DNA of 64,000 nt from assembly GCA_019775845.1 (NCBI GenBank), contig JADQAV010000018.1, positions 689,044-753,043 of the forward strand, in the 5' to 3' direction. Origin of the DNA: Myrmaecium sp. VS I D KN 1 (Eukaryota > Ascomycota > Dothideomycetes > Valsariales > Valsariaceae). The notes under the pieces were generated by a model that made no database searches, was not told where the DNA came from, and worked only from the letters and a program-made list of their open reading frames with translations. This document shows, one piece after another, positions 54,470-64,000 of the stretch. The position numbers and the translations under genes are program-made. Within the stretch, counting starts at the first letter, position 1; every line of letters begins with the position of its first letter.

Positions 54470-56365
54470 CTAATAGACGTACCGAAAATGCGGATTCTCC
54501 CGATCCGTCAAGTCGCCAAACGCCGTCTCATCGCCGATCTCAGCGGGATCCAGTGGACACGCACGGTCACGGCGCGCATTCGCGCGCGCAAGGATCCCAC
54601 GAAACAGCAGAACAAGGACGATCTCAGCCGCGTGGCACACGACCATGGACCAGATGCCAAGGGGGTAGGTCGGGGCCTGATCGGGGCGGTAAAAGAAGGG
54701 GCCGGCGATGTTGCCGGCGCAGTAGCCGAGGAAGAGGACGGCGTTGGTGAGGACCTTCTTCGTGTGGCCGGCGGTGTTGGCGGTGGCGAGGGAGAGCAGG
54801 AGGACGAAGGCGGCGTTGTAGGGCCCCGTGAGGTAGTAGCACCACAGTCGCGCGAGGTGGTGGGTGGGCGCGACGAAGCGCAGACCCAGCGCCCCGGCGA
54901 GGTTGGGCAGCGTGAAGAGGATGATGAAGGAGCAGCGGGTGTGGCGGCCTGGGGACCGGGTGGCGGCGTAGTCGTTCAGGAAGACGCAGGCGAGGATGGC
55001 GAGGGCGATGAGGATGCCGTAGGGCACCTGCATGAGCGCGGTGACGAGCGTCGAGTAGCCGAACCCGCGGATGATGAGGGTGCCGAAGTTGGAGATCCCC
55101 CCGTTGGGCAGGTTGTGCACGAGGCCGAGCAGGAAGAAGAGTGGTGTTTTCGGATCCCGCAGCGCTTCGCGCACTTGGTATGGCTTTAGCGTTTTGTTCT
55201 CGACGCCGGTTTGGTTGGCTCGGAGTCGCTCGACGGCGAGCCGCTTCTCGGCGGCGCTCAGATTGCGTGCGCTGACGGGGCTGTCCGGGAGGAAGAGGAA
55301 GAGGACGATGCCCCAGATGGCGCAGAGGGCGCTGGAAGAGAGAGAGCGGTCAGTTAGATGGGGGAGAGAAGGCGGCGGCGGACGGACCCGATTATCAAAA
55401 ACTCATACTTCCACGACGGCAACGAGCCGCGGATGTGCCCGATGGCATAGCCCAGCAGTCCGCCGAGTGCGATCCCGAAGCCGTTGGCCGTGTACCTGGA
55501 GTCGTTTACCTGTGAGCGGACGCAGCTCTTTCTTCCCAACGAAACAGGATCACGGCGTATACGTACCATAGTCCGATCCGCACCGGCTGTTGTCGGCGCG
55601 TGTACCACATCGACGTGATCAGCATGAAGGACGGGTCCGCGCACGCCTCCGCCGCTCCTGATAGTGCCCGGAGCGCGCCGAGGGTTGCGAAGTTCTGGTT
55701 CGGATCGGAAACATCAGCAGCTTGTTAGACACGCAGTCGCTTATACACCATCCGTCTCCGTCGATGTTGTCCACTCCCTCGAGCTAAGCGGCTTCTCCTC
55801 CAGGACAAAAAGAAAGAGCCAAGCTCACCGTCGCCCCCGCCTGCGCCATCAACAGCACGCCCCAAAGGAAAATATTCACCCCAAGATACTTCCCCACCGG
55901 GAACCGCTGCATCAGCAACGCCGTCGGCAGCGCCCAGGCCAGGAAACCAAAGTAGAACAGGCTGCTGAGCCAGTTGTAATCCGTGCCCCGGAGGTCCAGG
56001 TCGGCCTCGATCCCGAAGATGGCCGCGTACGACAGCGTCGTCTTGTCGACGTAGAAGAAGGCGTAGCAGACGGCGAGGTAGGGCAGGATCATCCGGTCGA
56101 TCTTGCGGACGAGCCGCTTCTCGTCGGCCGGATCGGGGGCAGGGACGGTGGGGTTGGAGAGGAGGTCCAGTGCGACGTCGCCCTGGTCATGGGAGCGCAG
56201 TCGTGGCTTTTTTGGTTGTGCTGCTGGTGATGACGGCGAGGGCACGTATTCGAGTTGTTCGACTGAGTTCTTTTGCTCCTTCGTGGTCTCGTCTTCAAAA
56301 GCTGGGTTCGGCGGGTGCGAGACCATCGCGGCCTCGCGGTGCTCTGTCGGTTTGATTCCGCCCAT
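54470..56365 (-). CDS. MFS transporter, anion:cation symporter (Dal5-like) family
   Basis: This plasma-membrane carrier has twelve predicted spans. Four exons (56365-55829, 55694-55567, 55495-55388, 55331-54470) join to 544 residues. After a charged N-terminal cytosolic stretch comes RKIDRMILPYLAVCYAFFYVDKTTLSYAA, typical of the allantoate/nicotinate permease branch. WLSSLFYFGFLAWALPTALLMQRFPVGKYLG, then NFATLGALRALSGAAEACADPSF and the central-loop helices follow in family order. Intron 1 is 134 nt; intron 3 uses a weak donor (GTCCGT) but gives the expected IIGALCAIWG joint. The family moves organic anions such as allantoate, nicotinate or vitamins; the substrate is not predictable here. Confidence 0.91.
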
Positions 56366-56923
56366 GGTTTTGAGGGTATCTGGCTTTCCTGTCCGTGGCG
56401 ATTGAGTGAAGTAACCCTTCAATCTGGGAACAAGGGATGTACCTCTGGTTGGATCGTGACGGGGAAAAGAAGGTATATCTTTCGCAACGGAGAGAGTGAG
56501 TGAGAGAGGCTTGGAGTCGAGAAGAGGAGAGTATCAGGACGAAACAGCAAAAAAACTAACCAAAGATCATTCATAGCACAAGAAAACCGCTAGAAGACCT
56601 AAATATGCCCCCTCCTTTTCTCCAATCTTCTCCATGCTTTCGCAGGTCATCCAAGGAAGACATACTCCGCACCCTAATCATAGCACTACGTCCACTACGT
56701 CTTCCTCTTCTCGGCCATCCTCGGTTTCCCCAGTCGGGCAGCTCTATAACCGAAGTAGTAGCAACAGCAACAGGGGGTAAAGCTTAAGCGTCCAATCATC
56801 CCAATGACTCCCTGACTGGCTGAGTGATTAAGTGACTGATTGCTGATCAGTCCTTATTACCGGAGGCGCGGAAGAGACACGACCACCACCGAGCCAGCAA
56901 GCCAGTCCAATCTGTTGATCGGC
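56366..56923. other. Intergenic, transporter promoter
   Basis: A 0.56-kb stretch of normal base composition before the AT-rich relic. No gene is seen. Near 56831-56849 a short hairpin (GACTGAT/ATCAGTC) occurs. Confidence 0.4.
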
Positions 56924-56966
56924 TAAAGTAGCGTACTAGGAAGAGGGGCACCCTAGGAACCGAGAT
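56923..56966 (+). repeat. Left terminal inverted repeat
   Basis: The 44 bases match the reverse complement of 60650-60693 at 37 positions. This copy carries the T or A at almost every transition difference, so it is the more RIP-mutated end. Confidence 0.85.
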
Positions 56967-59900
56967 AAATTTAATGAAAAAAAGAAAAATTAACTAAAAA
57001 TGAAGAACTAATATAGTATTATATAAGATTATATATTAAAATAATACTATATAATAATATTATTAATAGCTTATAAAACTCCTTTAAATCTAATAAAATA
57101 GAATAAATAAAAAATAATTAAATAATAAAGTAATATTAGATTATTAACTAGTTTATTAAAATAATTCTACTTAATTTCGTATATAAGATTTTTTTTATCC
57201 TAGTAAACTATATATATATAAAAATATAAAGTCTTAATAAAATACTATAAAGTAAACTCTAGTATATAAAATATTAAGATACTCCCCCTAAAATCTATAA
57301 CGTCTTTTATATAGATTAAGTCTACCTAGTAGTAAATAACTCCTTATTCTTCTAATAAATAGATAACCTGTAACCCCCGCTAATATAATAGAATAATAAA
57401 GACGAATATATAATTAAGAAGATTATTAATAAGTATTATATAAAGAGAGGAAGAAGCTAGTAAATATAATATTTAATAAAAAGAATAGACTAGACTAAGC
57501 TTATTTAGAAATTTAAAACTATACTAAAAGATATAGCGGCCTTAGAAGACTAACTTATATAAAAAAAGTAGCTTCCTAATAATAAGTACTAGTAGAAGAT
57601 AAATATAACGGTAGAGAGATAAGGACTTTTATTATTCTATAGATTATTAACTAAATTCCTAGGGTAAAGAGAGGTAAAAGTACTAAATTATACTAGATAA
57701 AAATAGATTATTATACCTACGGCTAATCCTCTATATTATAAATATTAGGAGGAAGAATAGCTAAGGGTATAAGAGGTATAAAAGCCTCCTAGTTATCCTA
57801 ATAAGAATAATACTACCGATAGAACTTCTATTTATAAAATATATAAGTATCTTTATAAAATTTAGTAATTTATACGATATTCCTAAAGTTCTTATATAAA
57901 TTATAAGTATAGGAGATAGGGAAAGGAGTACTATAAAAGGTAATTAATATAACGTTAATATATAATTAACGGGTTATAGTAAGCTGAGAAACTAAAATTA
58001 ATAAGGATTATTATATAAAAGACTAGATCTTAGTACTTATTTATTAAATAGTAATTAAGGAGCGATCCTAGCTATTAACTTATAAAAAGAAGAGATAAGT
58101 AGGTATTTATTAAACCTTATATTAAGTAGTAAATATTAGTATAGTTATATAAGAAGTAAAAAAAGGCTACTTACCTAGCGAGCTATATAATAGACTTAAA
58201 AAAGGTATAGATTAGTAATATCTATTAATTTAAACTATATATAATAGTATTTATCCTCTTCTACTATAGGAAGTACCTATAAATATATAAAGAATAAATA
58301 AACTATATTAATAATAGCAGGTATAGCGGGGGTAGGTAAGGCTATTAAAGCTTAATTAGAGTTAAAATTTATTATATAGGCTAGAATAGACGAAAATTCT
58401 ATACTAATATTAATAACTCTATTAAAGAGAGAAGGATAAGTTATTATATAAAGATAGTAATAGGATAATAGAAAAAAAAAAGAAAAAAAAGACGAGAATA
58501 GAGCTAGTAGTTAAAAATAATAAAATAAGAAAGAAGTAGAAATAAAAAGAGGAGAGCTCTTATTTATAAATAAGACTAAATAGAAAAGCGGTTAAGTAAT
58601 ATTATAAGAAGTAGAAAGAAGTAATAACTATATAATATATTATTATCTTATATAAAGTATCCGGAAACTAGAGGGGAGTAGTAATTATAGAAAAGAAATA
58701 GTCGACCTCTCGTAGTAGGAGAAATAAATATTAGGCTAATATAAGAGCTAATATTATACTCTAATAAGGAAGATAGTTAACTATAGTTAACTACTATAGT
58801 ATAGATAGTTAACTATTATTATATAAAGATATACTATAGCCTAGAGGAGGGGAGAAGGGGGGTAATATTAGGAGCTTAAGGCTAAGGAGGCTAAAGACTC
58901 GCCTTATTAAAAGTAATACTTTATAAGTTAATATATAACTATTATATACTTATATATATAACCTCTTAGAGGTATTATATAAACTAGCGAGCCTCCTTAT
59001 ACTCTTAACTTTCCTTTCTTAAATAATCCTTCTTATCTTATAGTTAATCTATTAGGCTATTCTTAGCCGTAGTTTAAACTATAATACTAGTTTTCTTTCT
59101 ACCTTATATTTATATATACTTAGAAGGTTAAGAGTTCCCTATTTACTAAATCCTTTATAAGGTTTAGTAAGAAGTTTATAAATCCTATAAATATATATCT
59201 CTTAATAGTATAGCTATCTTAGCTCTCTACTTTTAAGTATTATATATCTTACGGAGTACCTAGTACCCTTAAGGAACTATATTATTTATAGGATTTTTAA
59301 CTCCTTTAAAAGATATATCTTAGGGCTAATTTAGAAGGATATCTTTACTAATTAAACCTATTTAGTATACTCCCTAACGTTCCTCCTATAGTAGGGCTTA
59401 AGGTCTTTAACCTTAGGACGTTTATAAGTTATATATACCTTACTAATAAAATTCTTCTTAGTTAAGGCTAGGGTTACCGCTCTTTAATTATCGCCCGCCT
59501 ATAATTTATTATTATTAGGGGCGCGTTTAGCTTATAAGATATAGCTAGTAAGGTCTTTTTATAGCTAGTTAATAAATTATTAAGCTATTTCTACTATTAC
59601 TTTAGAAGGGCTTTCCTCTTCTAATTAAATTCCTAAATACGTTTCTTAAGTACTTATAACTCTTATTATTTAATATCGTCTTCTTTAATAGATAGCTAGG
59701 ATTTTTAAATCTTTATAATTTATTCTTCGATAGTATTTAGAATATATATTACTCTTATTTCTAACTCTTCTTCTTAGTTAGGAGATATAGATTTACCTCT
59801 AGATTTAAGAGGCGCTAAGCTTATATTATACTATATAGCTTATATTAAATATATAGCTAGGCTAGTTCCCGTTATATAGTTAGAGGATTAGAATTATTAG

Positions 59901-60689
59901 GAAAAAAGTAATAACTAGTATAGTTAAGTATTAATAAAGTAGTATTACTTATAGTATATAAATTAATCCTAATAAGTTATTCCTTTTCTAGCTTCCCCTA
60001 ATATATTTATATACTTATACTCGCTTATAGCTCGCTTACGTACCTCTAGCGCTATATCTAAGGTATCTACACTCTATCTAGTTCTGAAGCTCCCTAAGCC
60101 TTATATAAGGTTAGATTATTATAAAACTTCTATTATTACCTTTTAAAAATATAAATAAAAAAGATAAATAAATTTTAATTTTAATATACTAAATTTCTAT
60201 TATTTTTAATAATAACTTTTATATATAAATAAGTAATATAATATCTTATAACTATATACTTATAATATACTATTATATAATAGTTCTTACTAAAATTAGA
60301 TTTTAATTAAAATTTCCTTTTTTAAGGAATATAGTTTTTTATTTATATATCTTTAATTCTCTATTAAATTATATATATCCTTATTATTTTAATATCTCTA
60401 AAAAAAGCTTTTTATATTATATAATTTCTACTATCTTTATTTATTTATTATAATATAGCCTTATAGTAGAATAAATTAATTAATTAAGAATTTAATATAT
60501 AATTTTTAAAAAATTCTTTTAAATTATCAATACTAGACTATATAAACGTTTTTTATTTTTTATATATAATATAGATCTATATATTCTTATATATTAAGTT
60601 ATACTATAATCTAGCTAATAGATACTAATTAATTAATATTCTAAAACTCTCCCGGTTCCCGGGGTGCCCCTCTTCCCGGTACACGACTT
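56926..60689. mobile_element. RIP-degraded TIR DNA-transposon relic
   Basis: A 3.76-kb AT-rich block is bounded by imperfect terminal inverted repeats of about 44 bp and flanked by TA on both sides (56924-56925, 60690-60691). The TIRs share the central GGAAGAGGGGCACCC, and six of their seven differences are C/T or G/A transitions. The interior is almost free of CA and TG dinucleotides: none occurs in 57061-57360. That pattern is the mark of repeat-induced point mutation. No coding frame survives. TA flanks suggest the Tc1-mariner/Fot1/pogo superfamily. The length exceeds the usual 2 kb of Fot1-type elements, so a second element may be nested inside. The GC-rich TIR centres stand out from the AT body. 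Confidence 0.8.
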
Positions 60690-60693
60690 TAGC
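60650..60693 (-). repeat. Right terminal inverted repeat
   Basis: Partner of the left repeat. It keeps more C and G (CCCGG-type blocks), so it is closer to the ancestral terminus. Confidence 0.85.
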
Positions 60694-61282
60694 TATCCCC
60701 GCATTCTGACAGGAAGGGATGTGGAAATGACGATGTGTGCGTTTTCGCAATGCGGAGCGGACCGAAAGAGAACAGCCTCGGGTGTGTTTGTGAAAGTGTG
60801 GGGGAGGGGTAAAAACGTGGGGTAGGTGGTAGGGATAATCGGATCCCGGCTGGTTCTCTCCTCCCTCTCCTGGGTTCGGCTGGACATGGCGGCAGTGGAA
60901 TCGTTAATGTTTTTTTTTCCCCAGCCTTTATATTCGTGGTCCAGGGACGCCTCGGTCGGTGTGTTGTCTCAAAGATTAGTATGTAAGAGAGAGACCGGTA
61001 AAACCCTATGTAATTATTTCTTATCCGGGCTCCGTTCGCGAGTCATACTGGAGGAGCGGCAGCTATGTGGATGACTCGATCGTCTCACTCAGCCGGAGCC
61101 TCTTCTCGAGCTGATGGTCAAGGCGGCTGACGTAGCTCTGCTGGAGCCACGGGTGAGATGCAGTCACGCATGCGCCAAGGTGCGCAGACTTCAAGACACT
61201 CCGAGACTCACAAGAAGGAAACACCCTTTTATTTTCGAGGATATTCATGCGGAAAACGAAACATGCAGACGTCTCACCGAAG
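60694..61282. other. Intergenic
   Basis: A 0.59-kb stretch of normal composition between the relic and the end of the ferroxidase gene. A pyrimidine-rich run lies near 60850-60925. No gene is seen. Confidence 0.4.
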
Positions 61283-63254
61283 TTACGCCCCCGACCCTTT
61301 CGGAACCTCCATCAACCCATACACCCCCACCGTCGCCATCCCCACAAACGCAGCCACACACGAAAAAACCATCGCCACGATTCCACGGGCCTCGAACCCC
61401 GCCGGCAACGGTCCCACATCCCGATTCGCCCCCGTCAAATCCACCCAATCCTCCGTATTTCCCGCCGCATTTCCCGCATACGGCGCGCCGGCGCGGCGGC
61501 AGGTCGCGTAGTGCCCCTCTGGGACGCGGAGCGCGCCGCGCTGGGCCTGCGCCCACAGCGTGGCGGGCGCCTCGAGCAGGACGGCGACGAGACCCGCGGC
61601 GACGTGCCACTCGATGTGGCAGTGGAAGAGCCAGACGCCTGGGTTGTCGGCCCGGAAGCGCAGGACGAGGTGGCCGTTCGGTCGGACGAGAACGGTGTCC
61701 CGCTTCATGGGTAGGGCGGGGAGGCTGGTGTTGGCGGCTGCGTAGGCGCCGCCGTCGTCGGCGCTGCGCGCGACCACTTGCATCCCGTGCCCGTGGAGGT
61801 GGAAGGGGTGCTTGCCGGCGTCGTTGTTGTTGAGGATGATTTCGATGATGTTCATGTGCGGGAAGATGTAGGCGTTTGTGTTGGGGCCGTAGATCACTGG
61901 GTCTTCGACGATGCTGGTGTTGGGTGCGGAGAGGATGGTGTAGAGGGTGGGGACTTTGGGGGCGACGTAGGAGACGTCGTTGAAGAAGGCGTAGTTGGCG
62001 CCGTCCCCGAGGTTATACATCTTCATGTCGAGGGTGAAAGACTTGGTTGGCGCTGGCAGGAGAGGCTCCTTGTCGTATGGAACGAGGGAGAAGTCGTCGA
62101 AGGGGTCGAAAGTGGAAAGGGGAGAGGCGGCAGGGAGGTCGGCTGAGGAAGAGTATTGTAGCCAACCGGTTACATTGGGGTTGAGGGAGGAAGGGACGGT
62201 GTCGAAGAGATCCTAAGAGTAAGGGGTTAGCCGATGATCTACCCATTTCTCACGTTCCGTCCGAAAGGTCATAAAGATCGAGAGCAAGCTAGCAACATAC
62301 CTCGTCCATGCTCCCAACGATGGCAAAGTTGGATGAGCTGTCATTCCTCATGGTGACCAGCACGCTGTATCGTTGGGCAACGGTCATATAGATCATCTCT
62401 GCGTCCGCGGCCTCCGTATAAATTCCGTCTACTTCTACAATCCGCATCGTGTGACCTCCAAACCAGACATACTGGCCTGCAAACGCGCCCATATTGATCA
62501 GCCGGAACATGTACGTCTTGCCTGGCTGCACCGGGATGGTGAGGTTCTGCGTCTCGTTCATGAGCGCGGAGTTAGGAACCGGCTCGGCGCCGGTAGGGTT
62601 TGTGACGCTGATGAAGTCGGCGAGCAGGCCGTGCATGAGGTCGTGATACCAGTCGGAGAAGGTGAGGACAATCTCCTCATCGTAGGCGTCTTTGTAAGGG
62701 CTGTCGAGATCATTGACAATGAATGGGCCACGCAAACCGTCGGGGTATTGTCCTAGACTCCATGTCAGACCGCTTTATGTCCCGAAAGGGACTGTGTACC
62801 CTACCTCTCGTATGGGAATGGTACCAGTACGTCCCTGGCTGGTCTACAGTGAAATTGTAAGTGAAGGTCCCATCCGGAGGTATCTAGATATGTCATCAGG
62901 AGCGTTGTAGACACTTTGCAGGAGGTGAAATCTCACATCACACTGCACAACTCCCGGCGGACCATCCATATACGTCGTCCCATTCATATAAAGGCCGTGA
63001 AAATGCAAGCTCGTCGATCCGTTTCCGAGATTGTTGTTGGCATTGATCACGACACGGTCTCCCTTCGTGACATTGATCGTAGGAACCGGCCATTGACCGT
63101 TGATTCCTATCACGGGCCTGACAGCGAGGCCATCTGGGTTTGCGTAGACCCAACCGATGTCGAAGTCATGGTTGATTGTTGCAGCACGGCCGACGCCCAG
63201 GAGAATGGTGAGCAGTAAGCAGGTCGCAAGGCTTATGGTAGATGGCGTGTACAT
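61283..63254 (-). CDS. FET3: Fet3-type multicopper ferroxidase
   Basis: Fet3 oxidises Fe2+ at the cell surface so that the permease Ftr1 can import it. Four exons (63254-62937, 62883-62805, 62752-62301, 62212-61283) give 592 residues. A signal peptide leads ([17 protein letters not shown]). All four copper clusters are present: [25 protein letters not shown] and [12 protein letters not shown]. The segment [20 protein letters not shown] keeps the Glu that docks iron in Fet3, and a Fet3-like [11 protein letters not shown] follows. A C-terminal membrane span ([22 protein letters not shown]) separates it from soluble laccases; the cytosolic tail is only about 10 residues, shorter than in yeast. 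Introns are 53, 52 and 88 nt. No FTR1 gene is adjacent in this window. Confidence 0.93.
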
Positions 63255-64000
63255 ATCGAGCGCAGGCCGGTCGATCGATTCTAAGATACCCGAAAGATGT
63301 CGACAGCCGACATAGCAGGCCTGCAATACTTAACACCAGGTCAAGCAGGACGGTGGAAAGCTGAAGCCGAGGAGGGTCGAGAAGGCTGAGGACTGCACTG
63401 GACGGCGATTGATTAGATTCACGTCCCTGCTCTAGCCAAAGCCTGATAAGCCTCCAGGCTCAAGCCGCAACCCAAGGCAACAAGTAGGACCGGACTGCGG
63501 GCGGAAATGGATAGGACACCGGAGGTCCCGCCGATCCCAAGCCGGGAGATCGTCATACCCATGGATGAAGCATCGAGGCAGTCTTCTTCTTCTTCTTCCT
63601 CCTCCTCCTCCTCCTCCTCTCCATGCCTTCATTCCTTGAGACGACACTCCTCGATGCGGAACTGCCGCCATCCTCAACACAGGTCCGTATGTCTGAGACG
63701 AACGGCGTCCGTGAGTCTCAAGAAGTCATGGACCTTTTGTAAGTTGTTTGAACCGCACTCTCCACTCGGCAGAGCAACAAGCATCCGAGCTAAGGCGGAC
63801 CGGTCACCGCTTGGGGTTGAAGCTAAGTTTAGGGCCCCGGCTGTGGGGTGAAGGGGCACGGGGAAGAAGGGCTGGCGGGGAAAACCGAAGCGACAGCCTA
63901 GACCCAGACGTTCCCTTTCCGCATCACCACCGCCCTTCAGCCCGTGAACGCCATCCATGCGACATCTCGAATCGTCCGTCGCGGATCAAAGGGAAGGCTT
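63255..64000. other. Ferroxidase upstream region; possible partial gene
   Basis: The 0.75 kb upstream of FET3 contains a TGATAA core at 63444-63449, which is compatible with a GATA-type iron regulator but lacks the full ATCWGATAA site. A plus-strand ATG at 63507 opens a 114-codon frame with a Ser run written by the microsatellite at 63579-63619; it could be the first exon of a gene running past the window, but I do not call it a gene. Confidence 0.35.
63579..63619 (+). repeat. (TCT)n/(TCC)n microsatellite
   Basis: About 40 bases of TCT units passing into TCC units. In the plus frame from 63507 they read as a Ser run. Confidence 0.9.

Noticed and set aside
54488-55189. Plus-strand 233-codon frame opposite the MFS gene
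   Set aside because: It is the antisense of conserved membrane helices and has no independent features.
58771-58816. Repeated TAGTTAACTA palindromes inside the AT-rich relic
   Set aside because: Such short AT palindromes arise readily in RIP-mutated DNA; no separate element can be argued from them.
61114-61833. Plus-strand Pro/Arg-rich frames opposite FET3
   Set aside because: They are shadows of the ferroxidase exon 4 in GC-rich DNA.

Overview
The window is nuclear DNA of a filamentous ascomycete (Pezizomycotina). The genes are compact and carry many short introns, mostly 46-90 nt, with GT..AG ends and CTAAC/CTGAC-like branch sites. Intergenic gaps are 0.3-1.2 kb. The proteins are fungal types: a Zn2Cys6 regulator, a hybrid histidine kinase, Hsp104, a Fet3-type ferroxidase and an Osh1/Osh2-type sterol protein. 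One AT-rich block has the CA/TG loss left by repeat-induced point mutation (RIP). I cannot name the species. All splice models below were joined by eye and checked for an open reading frame, not against transcripts.

Layout. 0-10 kb: 2-isopropylmalate synthase (LEU4), an ankyrin/PH/ORD oxysterol-binding protein and ATP12. 10-24 kb: a Zn2Cys6 factor, a small basic protein, an intracellular GH13 alpha-amylase, the mitochondrial phosphate carrier, an unknown protein, ribosomal protein uS13 (RPS18) and a Ser-run protein. 24-31 kb: PUS7, a secreted SGNH/CE16-like esterase and a Dif1/Spd1-like ribonucleotide reductase inhibitor. 31-41 kb: fibrillarin (NOP1) and uL22 (RPL17) from one divergent promoter, a histidine-phosphatase-fold protein, uS8 (RPS22), a LysM protein and CTP synthase (URA7), whose ten exons include an 8-nt one. 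42-54 kb: a four-pass membrane protein, HSP104, an F-box-like protein and a GAF hybrid histidine kinase. 54-64 kb: a Dal5-type MFS transporter, then a 3.76-kb AT-rich relic bounded by about 44-bp imperfect terminal inverted repeats, then a lone FET3-type ferroxidase.

Functionally most of the window is core metabolism and growth. Ribosome biogenesis and translation are represented by NOP1, RPL17, RPS18, RPS22 and PUS7; nucleotide supply by CTP synthase and the RNR inhibitor; mitochondria by ATP12 and the phosphate carrier. The 54-64 kb end is more accessory, with a transporter, a transposon graveyard and an iron oxidase lacking its usual permease partner nearby. I found no convincing tRNA, rRNA, CRISPR array or secondary-metabolite cluster. 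No wholly new multi-gene system is evident. The best leads are the RIP-scarred TIR element, the 8-nt exon in CTP synthase, an MCB box in front of the RNR-inhibitor gene, and the NOP1/RPL17 divergent promoter.
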